Assembly (NCBI GenBank): GCA_030042815.1
Contig: JASHYY010000096.1
Coordinates: 1-5,881 of the forward strand
Source: Thermoplasmata archaeon
GTDB lineage: Archaea; Thermoplasmatota; Thermoplasmata; Lutacidiplasmatales; UBA184
Reading direction: 5' to 3'
Length of the DNA: 5,881 nt
The notes under the pieces were generated by a model that saw only the letters and a program-made list of their open reading frames with translations, had not been told where the DNA came from and ran no database searches. A program made the position numbers and the translations under genes. Below are positions 1 through 4,697 of this stretch, piece after piece. Within the stretch, counting starts at the first letter, position 1. The number at the start of each line of letters is the position of its first letter.

Positions 1-938
1 GGGGAGTGGCGGTCGACGGCCTTCCCGGAATGGAAGAAGAGCGCGGTCGACGCGGCGGCGGAGCCGAGGTAGACGATGAAGACTCCGGCGTCCGTGAAGT
101 GAGCGTTCTGCCAGAGAAAGACCGGGAACGGTCCGTAGAAGATGTCGAAGCCCACGCTCATCACGAAGAGGGCTCCGAGGAACAGGTACTCCTTGCCGGG
201 CAGTCGTTCCTTGGTCGGACGGGTCAGGTCGACGAGGCCGAGGACCCGCGAACGGAAGTGACGCAGTCGCTCGACCACGCCCCGGTGCAGATGAACGAGG
301 TCGGAGACGCTGCGCCGGTCGACCCGGGTCGACGGCTCCTCGATCCAGGCCCAGGCGATGCCCGCCGAAACGAGCGCGAGGACCCCGGAGACGATCAAGA
401 GGGCCGTCATGACCTGGATCGCGGGTTGATTGTACCCGACGACGAACAGCCAGACGAAGCCGAGCGCGAGCCCGGCCGTAGTCCCGAGCCCCGAGATGAC
501 CCCGAAGAGGCCGATGTCCTGCGGCCACCACCGCTTGTGCCGCGTTTCGAGCAGGAGCATCGTGCCGATCGGCGCGCTCGCCGCCGACGCGAGTCCTTCC
601 ACGACGTTGAGCCAGAAGTAGGTGATCAGGTCGTGGGCGAGCGCGATCAGAATGATCGTCACGCCCGTGGCGAAGAACGAGCCGACGAGGAAGAACTTCC
701 GGTGGGCGATCCGGTCGGAGAGGTTCCCCCAGAGGATCGTGAACGGCACCTGGCTCATCGCGCTCGCGGCGATGATGATCGTGACGACGAAGGCGCTCGC
801 ACCGAAGTGCTGGAGCGCGAGCAGCGGGATGAGCGGCGTCGCGATCCCGTCGGAGATGGCGAGCGGCAGATACGACAGGAACCAGAGGTCGCTCGACGAC
901 GGCCGGACCACGGTGCGGGTCTTGATGTCGATCGACAC
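1..938 (-). CDS. MFS family membrane transporter, N-terminal 312 residues (C-terminus outside window)
   Basis: This is the front part of a major facilitator superfamily carrier in the cytoplasmic membrane; the substrate cannot be told from sequence. Read on the minus strand from GTG at 938, it opens MSIDIKTRTVV and then shows about eight hydrophobic spans: roughly residues 18-40, 48-70, 82-98, 102-125, 147-170 and 174-197, then two more after a basic cytoplasmic loop of about 55 residues. The loop between spans 2 and 3 carries the MFS signature motif A as GNLSDRIAHRK (residues 71-81, with D75, R76, R80 and K81). A degenerate copy, GKAVDR, follows span 8, as expected for the second six-helix half. 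MFS proteins usually have about 400 residues and 12 helices, so about a quarter is missing. GTG 938 was chosen because no ATG lies in frame between it and the TATA box at 980-986. It lies 106 bases downstream of the metallopeptidase-like gene but has its own promoter-like box. Family assignment is firm; drug efflux or sugar transport would both be guesses. Confidence 0.9.
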   Translation of the reverse strand, partial: MSIDIKTRTVVRPSSSDLWFLSYLPLAISDGIATPLIPLLALQHFGASAFVVTIIIAASAMSQVPFTILWGNLSDRIAHRKFFLVGSFFATGVTIILIALAHDLITYFWLNVVEGLASAASAPIGTMLLLETRHKRWWPQDIGLFGVISGLGTTAGLALGFVWLFVVGYNQPAIQVMTALLIVSGVLALVSAGIAWAWIEEPSTRVDRRSVSDLVHLHRGVVERLRHFRSRVLGLVDLTRPTKERLPGKEYLFLGALFVMSVGFDIFYGPFPVFLWQNAHFTDAGVFIVYLGSAAASTALFFHSGKAVDRHS

Positions 939-979
939 GCGCCCGTACCCCGGTGGATAGCGGAAAGTCCGGGGTGGGA

Positions 980-986
980 CGATAAA
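980..986 (-). promoter_or_regulatory. TATA-like box for the MFS transporter
   Basis: On the minus strand the sequence ATCCTTTATCGTCCC contains an AT-rich heptamer, TTTATCG, in an otherwise GC-rich gap. It lies 48 bases before the GTG at 938. With archaeal TATA-to-start spacing of about 25 bases, transcription would begin near 958 and leave a leader of about 20 bases. No clear Shine-Dalgarno sequence is visible in that leader, only a GGGG run. The match to the box upstream of the next gene (CCTTTATCT) supports it. Confidence 0.5.
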
Positions 987-1014
987 GGATGGGTTCTTCT
1001 GGCAACGCGCGCGC

Positions 1015-1032
1015 CGTCCGGCGCGCCGGACG
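1015..1032. repeat. Perfect 18-bp palindrome, possible operator
   Basis: The sequence CGTCCGGCGCGCCGGACG is identical to its own reverse complement over all 18 bases, with no spacer. It starts 12 bases past the stop codon of the HExxH gene and lies about 29 bases upstream of the TATA-like box of the MFS gene. That position suits a dimeric regulator controlling the transporter. It is less likely to be a terminator, because no T-run follows it on the minus strand and archaeal terminators depend mainly on T-runs. A chance palindrome in GC-rich DNA is possible. Confidence 0.45.
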
Positions 1033-1044
1033 AGCTCGGCTCCG

Positions 1045-1626
1045 TCAGCTTTCGGGGACGCCGAGCTCCCGCAGCAGCGTGCGGTGCTCCGCGTCGGAGA
1101 TCCACTCGACGCGCAAGTACTCGCGCAGGTACACGTCGGGGACCCCCAGGGCGCGCGCCTCGTTCACGACGAATCGGTACGCCTCCACTTCGGTCCACCG
1201 CTCGACGTAGCTGAGTCCGGGCGGCCAGAGGTCCGCGCCGTCCCGACGCTGGAGCACGTGGCAGAGCTCGTGGTAGATGTCCATGAACAGCATCAGCGGG
1301 GCGCTCGTTCGAAGATGCCCCTCCCCGATCACGATGCAGTCGGTCGTCGGCGAGATCACCGGAGCCCAGCCCCGGCGCGAACCCTTGGGCGTCTCGCGCG
1401 GAGAGACGTACATCCAGAGGTCCTGCGCCACCAGCTCGACCTCCGTCTCCGCAAAGAGCCGCGCGCGCGCGGCCCGCTCGGGAACGAGACGACGCGCGGT
1501 CGCCAGGCGGTCGAGGCCCGGGAACGGGCGCAGGATCGGATACCGACCGACCGGGACCTCCCGGTCGATCCGGAAGCCCGGCGGGTCGACCTCCTCCCCG
1601 ACCACCTTCTTCACCGCGCTGCTCAT
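1045..1626 (-). CDS. HExxH metallopeptidase-like protein of unknown family, 193 aa
   Basis: A small soluble protein with no signal peptide or membrane span. Its key feature is HELCHVLQ: H119, E120 and H123 form a zincin-type HExxH motif, in which two His bind zinc and Glu would activate water. About 20 residues later comes VERWTEVEAYRFVVNEAR, where E146 or E148 could be the third zinc ligand, as in gluzincins. The helix carrying HExxH is preceded by a hydrophobic stretch, LMLFMDIY (111-118), and by a likely strand, DCIVIGEG (96-103), the usual order before the active-site helix. I do not recognise the family: the N-terminal 60 residues match nothing I know, and the protein is too short for a typical secreted protease. 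It could process a specific intracellular partner, as ImmA/IrrE-type or SprT-type HExxH proteins do, but no partner is evident. ATG 1626 is supported by a TATA-like box about 30 bases upstream, implying a leaderless mRNA. It is transcribed divergently from the HAD gene. Confidence 0.8.
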   Translation of the reverse strand: MSSAVKKVVGEEVDPPGFRIDREVPVGRYPILRPFPGLDRLATARRLVPERAARARLFAETEVELVAQDLWMYVSPRETPKGSRRGWAPVISPTTDCIVIGEGHLRTSAPLMLFMDIYHELCHVLQRRDGADLWPPGLSYVERWTEVEAYRFVVNEARALGVPDVYLREYLRVEWISDAEHRTLLRELGVPES

Positions 1627-1652
1627 CGTCGCGGGAGCATCCGCGAACGGAG

Positions 1653-1657
1653 ATAAA
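1653..1657 (-). promoter_or_regulatory. TATA-like box for the HExxH gene (leaderless spacing)
   Basis: On the minus strand GCCTTTATCTCC contains TTTAT, whose first base is 31 bases before the ATG at 1626. With about 25 bases from box centre to transcription start, the message would begin within a few bases of the ATG. No ribosome binding site is present or needed for such a leaderless transcript. Confidence 0.55.
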
Positions 1658-1683
1658 GGCCGCTCGCGCGGGCCGTGCTCTCC

Positions 1684-1701
1684 TCCGCGGTACGACGCGG
1701 A
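1684..1701. repeat. Inverted repeat TCCGCG-N6-CGCGGA between divergent promoters
   Basis: Six-base arms TCCGCG (1684-1689) and CGCGGA (1696-1701) are perfect reverse complements around a six-base spacer. The element sits between the minus-strand TATA box (1653-1657) and the plus-strand TATA box (1754-1758), so it could be an operator acting on either promoter. Short GC arms also arise by chance in DNA of this composition. Confidence 0.3.
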
Positions 1702-1702
1702 A

Positions 1703-1717
1703 GCGGCCGACGGCCGC
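1703..1717. repeat. Inverted repeat GCGGCC-GAC-GGCCGC between divergent promoters
   Basis: Perfect six-base arms around a three-base spacer, one base after the previous inverted repeat. Its centre (1710) is about 55 bases from the left-hand TATA box and 46 from the right-hand one, roughly midway. Together the two repeats form a compact block that may bind a regulator of both divergent genes. No known binding motif is recognised. Confidence 0.3.
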
Positions 1718-1753
1718 CGAACCCGTGCGCATCGGCCTCGAGCCTGCGCTCGC

Positions 1754-1758
1754 TTATA
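1754..1758 (+). promoter_or_regulatory. TATA-like box for the HAD hydrolase (leaderless spacing)
   Basis: CGCTTATAGG contains TTATA, the only AT-rich stretch in this part of the gap. Its first base is 28 bases before GTG 1782, which puts the expected transcription start on or next to that codon. This is the main reason for choosing GTG 1782 over the longer in-frame opening at ATG 1725, which would lie upstream of the promoter. Confidence 0.6.
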
Positions 1759-1781
1759 GGCGACGGTCCGGTGGACGCTCC

Positions 1782-2549
1782 GTGCCGTCGCGTCCGCCGT
1801 TCGAAGCGCTCTCGCTCGACTTCTGGTTCACTTCGCTGTACTACCCTCTGGGGGGCGAGTCGCCCTGGCGCGCCTCCCGGGTACGGGTGCTGCAGGAATT
1901 GCTGAGGCCCCGCGACGGCTCGGTCCTCTCGGCCCGTCGGGTCGGCGCCGCCATGGACGAGACCGGGTCCCGGCTCGCACGGACCGGCTGGGACCCGAAC
2001 ACGGTCTCGCCGGCGGCCCAGGTCGAAGCGTACGCGGAGACGCTGGACGCGCGGCTTGCGTTACCCGCGGCCGAAGCGGGCCGCCGTTTCTCGGACGCCG
2101 GGCTTCTCGAGCACCCACCTCAGGTCAACCCCGAAGTGGCGGAGCTCTTCGGGAAGCTCGCGGACCGCAGGGTCCCGGTGATCGCCATCACCAACACCTC
2201 GCGCCAGGAGTCGAGCTGGAAGGCGTTCCTCTCGACCCGTCCCGGGCTCGACTTCCGCCACATCGTCACGTCCTGCGAAGTGGGATCCTCGAAACCGGAG
2301 GTCCCGATCTTCCACGAAGCGGCCCGGCGGCTCGGCGTCCCGGTGCGACGGATCCTCCACGTCGGGGACCGCTGGGAGCTCGACATCCTGGGCGCCCGCG
2401 CGGCCGGGTGCGGGGCGGCGCTCTACCGGGGGCTGTGGGGAACCTATCCGCCGGGCTACTACGACGAGCTCGCCCCCCCGGTGCTCGACCCCGAGGTCGC
2501 CTGCCTCGACCATCTCGACGAGATCCTGGAGCGACAGCTCCTCGCCTGA
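1782..2549 (+). CDS. HAD superfamily hydrolase, 255 aa
   Basis: A cytoplasmic haloacid dehalogenase-fold hydrolase, most likely acting on a phosphate ester; the substrate is unknown. Motif I is SLDFWFTS with nucleophile D13; motif II is the T137 of AITNTS; motif III is K171 in GSSKPE; motif IV is VGDRWELDILGARAAG with D196 and D201, very close to the subfamily IA consensus. The roughly 100 residues between motifs I and II are of the size and place of a C1 helical cap. Family members are usually 200-250 residues, so the length is normal. The position two after D13, which is Asp in typical phosphatases and serves as acid/base, is Trp here; dehalogenases and phosphonatases also lack it, so phosphatase activity is not certain. 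Starting at GTG 1782 gives a chain that begins just before motif I, with leaderless spacing from its TATA box. The P1 peptidase gene follows 68 bases downstream on the same strand. Confidence 0.88.
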   Translation: MPSRPPFEALSLDFWFTSLYYPLGGESPWRASRVRVLQELLRPRDGSVLSARRVGAAMDETGSRLARTGWDPNTVSPAAQVEAYAETLDARLALPAAEAGRRFSDAGLLEHPPQVNPEVAELFGKLADRRVPVIAITNTSRQESSWKAFLSTRPGLDFRHIVTSCEVGSSKPEVPIFHEAARRLGVPVRRILHVGDRWELDILGARAAGCGAALYRGLWGTYPPGYYDELAPPVLDPEVACLDHLDEILERQLLA

Positions 2550-2589
2550 CCGGTACCCGCCGCGGTCGAGGAGGACCGGTCCGACAGCG

Positions 2590-2597
2590 CTTTTCTC
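2590..2597 (+). promoter_or_regulatory. T-rich box, weak TATA for the P1 peptidase or terminator of the HAD gene
   Basis: CTTTTCTC is the only AT-rich stretch in the 68-base gap after the HAD stop codon. The T-run starts 27 bases before GTG 2618, the same geometry as at the other leaderless genes here, which supports a promoter role. It departs from the TTTATC-like consensus, though, and follows an 8-base palindrome, GACCGGTC (2574-2581), so it could instead be a T-run terminator. The two genes may also be co-transcribed. Confidence 0.35.
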
Positions 2598-2617
2598 TCG
2601 CGCCGTCTTCCGATGTC

Positions 2618-3577
2618 GTGCCGCGACGACCGCCCGATTTCGGCGAGCTCCCAGGGGTCCGGGTCGGCCAGGCCGAGACCGTCGAAGGGGAGAGTGGCGT
2701 CACGGTGGTCCTCTTCGAAGAGGCGGCCCCCGCCGTCGTCGACGTGCGCGGGGGCGCGTCCGCCACGTACGACACCGCCTCGCTCGCTCTGGACGCGACG
2801 TTCGGCCGTCGCTGGGCGATCTTTTTCTCCGGCGGATCGCTCTACGGGCTCGACGCGGCGCGGGGGGTCCGCACGCGCATTCTCGAGACGGGCGGCGGCC
2901 ACCGCACGTTTCGCAATCCGAACGTCGTCGTCCCGATCTCGGGCGCCGCGCTCTTCGATTTGCCGGCGCGCCGGGCTGCCCTTCCCGATTATCTGCCGCT
3001 CGGCTACGAGGCCGCGCGGCGGGCCGCTCGCGGCCGGGTCGCGGTCGGGCGTGTCGGAGCCGGCGCCGGAGCGACCGTCGGAAAGTACCTCGGCCGCGAC
3101 CGCGCGATGCGCGGGGGCCTCGGCACGGCGGCCGCGACGCTGCGAGGCGGGGGAGCGGTCGGGGTCCTGGTCGCGGTCAACGCCGCGGGCGCCGTACGAG
3201 ACCCGGGCACGGGGCGGTGGGTCGCGGGGGCCCGGGGCCGCAGCGGGGGTCTCGTCCCCCCGACTTCCGGCGCGACGGGCCCGGGACCGGCGCTGCCGGG
3301 GACGACCCTCGGGGTGGTCGTCACGGACCTGGCGGTCGACCGAGGGACTCTGGCCCGCGTCGCGGCGATGGTCCATACGGGCCTCGCGAGCTCGATCGCC
3401 CCGTTCCACAGCTCGGTCGACGGCGACGTCGTGTTCGTCGTCTCGACCGAGCAACGGCGACCGCCCGCGGGCGAGGTCCGACCGGGCGAGACGGCCGATG
3501 CGCTGGGGACTCGGGCGGCCGCGCTCGCGGTCGAGGCGGTGCTTTCCGCCGTCCGCGCCTCGGCGTCGGAACCCTAA
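2618..3577 (+). CDS. P1-family (DmpA/NylC-like) self-processing aminopeptidase or amide hydrolase, 319 aa
   Basis: An N-terminal-nucleophile amidohydrolase of peptidase family S58 (P1), which includes DmpA, BapA and nylon hydrolase NylC. Known members cut themselves into two chains and use the new N-terminal Ser or Thr for catalysis. Family blocks seen in order: GVRVGQ (13-18), VDVRGGA, GGSLYGLDAARGV, VPISGAALFDLP, GAGAGATVGKYLG with K156, RGGLGTAAATL, VLVAVNAAG with N188, and LPGTTLGVVVTD. By analogy with NylC (Lys189, Asn219, Thr267), the catalytic set would be K156, N188 and T229, with cleavage between G228 and T229; DmpA also cuts after Gly. The second chain would be 91 residues. No signal peptide is seen, so it probably acts in the cytoplasm; the natural substrate is unknown. 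GTG 2618 starts the protein just before the first family block and sits at leaderless distance from a T-rich box. An earlier in-frame start would lie inside the HAD gene. At 319 residues it is slightly shorter than the characterised enzymes. Confidence 0.9.
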   Translation: MPRRPPDFGELPGVRVGQAETVEGESGVTVVLFEEAAPAVVDVRGGASATYDTASLALDATFGRRWAIFFSGGSLYGLDAARGVRTRILETGGGHRTFRNPNVVVPISGAALFDLPARRAALPDYLPLGYEAARRAARGRVAVGRVGAGAGATVGKYLGRDRAMRGGLGTAAATLRGGGAVGVLVAVNAAGAVRDPGTGRWVAGARGRSGGLVPPTSGATGPGPALPGTTLGVVVTDLAVDRGTLARVAAMVHTGLASSIAPFHSSVDGDVVFVVSTEQRRPPAGEVRPGETADALGTRAAALAVEAVLSAVRASASEP

Positions 3578-4152
3578 CCGGCGGGTTTGCGCCGGAGCGG
3601 CGTCCCGCGGAGCCCCCGGATGAGGTCGGATTTCGTGACGATCCCCTCGAGCCCGCCCCGGCGAGCGACCAGGACCGCGGGGTAACGCCCCAGCAATCCC
3701 GGGAGGAGGTCGGCCGGGAAGCCGGCGTCCAGGACCGGGTAGGCGGGCTCGAGGACGTCCCGGACCCGCAGGCGATGGGCGTTCGTCTGCGCGAGGGCGC
3801 GCAGGAGCGACGACTCGGAGAGGGATCCGACGACCTTGCCGTCCTCGACCACCGGAAGCTGGGAGAATCCGCCGGAGTCCATCTTCTGCGCCGCGACCGT
3901 GAGCGAGGCCGACGGGTCGATCGTGGCGAGATCCCGGCTCATCAGCTCCGCCACGGTGAGCTTCGGGGCGGCCAGGCCCTCCTGGGCCTCGAGGTAGTTC
4001 AGGATCCGCTGGACGAGCTCGTACGACGGGCGGATCTGCCCCCGCTCGATCCGGGAGAGCGTCGCGTCGCTTCGGCCGACCGCCTTCGCGAGCTCCCCGA
4101 GGGGGATCCCGAGCGCGGCCCTCCGTCGGCGGATCTCCGTCAGCGTGTCCAT
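3574..4152 (-). CDS. HTH (XRE-type) + CBS-pair transcriptional regulator, 192 aa
   Basis: A cytoplasmic DNA-binding regulator. Residues about 4-58 form an XRE/Cro-type helix-turn-helix (LGELAKAVGRSDATLSRIERGQ, of which the GRSDATLSRIE part is the recognition region). Two CBS motifs follow: the first, from about residue 66, contains LMSRDLATIDPSASL and LPVVEDGKVVGSLSES; the second, about 124-184, ends GIVTKSDLIRGL. CBS pairs usually bind adenosine nucleotides or S-adenosylmethionine, so the likely role is to couple DNA binding to cell energy or metabolite state; the ligand is unknown. This HTH-CBS arrangement is common in archaea. ATG 4152 is preferred over the in-frame GTG at 4164 because the TATA-like box lies 28 bases upstream, giving a leaderless message. 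Its TAG overlaps the TAA of the convergent P1 peptidase by four bases. The divergent mini zinc protein gene shares its upstream region and is a natural candidate target, besides its own promoter. Confidence 0.9.
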   Translation of the reverse strand: MDTLTEIRRRRAALGIPLGELAKAVGRSDATLSRIERGQIRPSYELVQRILNYLEAQEGLAAPKLTVAELMSRDLATIDPSASLTVAAQKMDSGGFSQLPVVEDGKVVGSLSESSLLRALAQTNAHRLRVRDVLEPAYPVLDAGFPADLLPGLLGRYPAVLVARRGGLEGIVTKSDLIRGLRGTPLRRKPAG

Positions 4153-4174
4153 GACCCGAGCCACCCGGGGGATG

Positions 4175-4180
4175 AGTTAA
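4175..4180 (-). promoter_or_regulatory. TATA-like box for the HTH-CBS regulator (leaderless spacing)
   Basis: On the minus strand TCGCCTTAACTCATC contains TTAACT, whose first base is 28 bases before ATG 4152. The predicted transcription start falls on that ATG, which decides the start codon against GTG 4164, since that codon would lie upstream of the transcript. Confidence 0.5.
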
Positions 4181-4262
4181 GGCGATTGGTAGGGGTGGTG
4201 AGAGGCGCCGCCGTGCACGAACCGGCGTCGGGCCTCCCGGAGGAGGGTCCGGTGGCCTTGCG

Positions 4263-4272
4263 AAAACTAAAG
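4263..4272 (+). promoter_or_regulatory. TATA-like box for the mini zinc protein
   Basis: AAAACTAAAG is a clear AT-rich island, 33 to 42 bases before ATG 4305. The expected transcription start is near 4294, leaving a leader of about ten bases without a recognisable Shine-Dalgarno sequence. An interrupted palindrome, CCTCC-C-GGAGG (4233-4243), lies about 20 bases upstream and could bind the divergent regulator; that is speculative. Confidence 0.5.
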
Positions 4273-4304
4273 GAACCCCCCGACAATGGCTCCGTCTGGC
4301 CGAC

Positions 4305-4565
4305 ATGGAGTCTCCGCCCCGGCGGATCTCGTGGATCAGCCCGCCCCCCGAGATCTGCACCCTCTGCAAGGAGCCGCTCGGCGACCCGGCCGAGACGAGC
4401 TCGTGGAACGGCAACCCGGCGCATCGCGACTGCGTGCGCATCCACCTCCTGCAGCGGGACCCGGCGTTCCGGTCCGGGGAGGACAGCGAAGAGCCGAGCG
4501 AGGACCCGGGGGAAGGAATCGATGGGGTCCTTCCCCGAGACGACGATGAGGTCGACTTCGAGTGA
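4305..4565 (+). CDS. Small CxxC...HxxC putative zinc-binding protein, 86 aa
   Basis: I do not recognise a named family. The protein has a compact metal-site pattern, C18-x2-C21 then H40-x2-C43, in CTLCKEPLG and NPAHRDCVRIH. Four ligands spaced this way fit a treble-clef or zinc-ribbon-like knuckle binding one zinc. The first 15 residues are Pro-rich with three basic residues; the last 30 are strongly acidic (runs such as EDSEEPSEDPGE and DDDEVDFE) and probably disordered. There is no membrane segment or signal peptide. Such small zinc proteins often act through protein or nucleic-acid contacts, but no function should be assigned. ATG 4305 is the first in-frame ATG after the TATA-like box, and the metal site supports this frame over the overlapping frame starting at ATG 4286. 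The gene is divergent from the HTH-CBS regulator across a 152-base gap. The end is TGA at 4563-4565. Confidence 0.75.
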   Translation: MESPPRRISWISPPPEICTLCKEPLGDPAETSSWNGNPAHRDCVRIHLLQRDPAFRSGEDSEEPSEDPGEGIDGVLPRDDDEVDFE

Positions 4566-4593
4566 CTCGGCCGGGCGGTCCGGTCGGGTGCGG

Positions 4594-4607
4594 CCCTCCC
4601 GAGAGGG
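4594..4607. repeat. Inverted repeat CCCTC-N4-GAGGG after the mini zinc gene
   Basis: Five-base arms around a CCGA tetraloop-sized spacer, 28 bases past the stop codon of the mini zinc gene. RNA could fold into a short GC hairpin here. No T-run follows, so it is not a classic terminator; it may be a 3' end stabiliser, an operator for the downstream gene, or chance. Confidence 0.25.
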
Positions 4608-4618
4608 GGTAGGGTGTC

Positions 4619-4634
4619 GCTTCGCCGGCTTCGC
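4619..4634 (+). repeat. Tandem direct repeat GCTTCGC, 9-base period, just upstream of a TATA-like box
   Basis: GCTTCGC occurs at 4619-4625 and again at 4628-4634, separated by CG, ending five bases before the TATA-like box of the radical SAM gene. A near one-helical-turn spacing next to a core promoter is what an activator or repressor site could look like. With only two copies, chance is a real alternative. Confidence 0.3.
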
Positions 4635-4638
4635 AATA

Positions 4639-4647
4639 GCTAAAAAG
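4639..4647 (+). promoter_or_regulatory. TATA-like box for the radical SAM gene
   Basis: GCTAAAAAG stands out in GC-rich surroundings, about 55 bases before ATG 4698. Transcription would start near 4669, giving a leader of roughly 30 bases that includes a Shine-Dalgarno sequence. It resembles the CTAAA-type box of the mini zinc gene more than the TTTATC boxes elsewhere in the window. Confidence 0.5.
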
Positions 4648-4686
4648 CCCTAGTCAGTGGTAATCGGACCTCCCAAGGTCGAAAAC

Positions 4687-4691
4687 GAGGG
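4687..4691 (+). promoter_or_regulatory. Shine-Dalgarno sequence of the radical SAM gene
   Basis: GAGGG lies six bases before ATG 4698 and is complementary to the CCUCC core of archaeal 16S rRNA 3' ends, apart from its last base pairings. It fixes the start codon and marks this as the only gene here with a convincing leadered, ribosome-site-driven start. Confidence 0.55.
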
Positions 4692-4697
4692 AACTGC

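Noticed and set aside
6..1214. A 402-codon open frame on the plus strand
   Set aside because: It is antisense to the MFS transporter and crosses into the HExxH gene; its translation is highly charged, low-complexity sequence.
1725..1781. ATG 1725 as the start of the HAD hydrolase
   Set aside because: The extra 19 residues lie upstream of and across the TATA-like box and do not resemble a HAD N-terminus; GTG 1782 fits both promoter spacing and motif I position.
4153..4164. GTG 4164 as the start of the HTH-CBS regulator
   Set aside because: It lies only about 16 bases from the TATA-like box, upstream of the expected transcription start; ATG 4152 is at the right distance and is the stronger codon.
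4286..4549. An 87-codon frame from ATG 4286 overlapping the mini zinc gene
   Set aside because: It lacks the CxxC...HxxC pattern and reads as Arg/Pro/Gly-rich shadow sequence.
2459..4636. A 725-codon open frame on the minus strand
   Set aside because: It runs opposite the P1 peptidase and through the HTH-CBS gene in the wrong frame. Its translation is Arg/Pro/Gly-rich without domain motifs, the usual result of GC-rich DNA.
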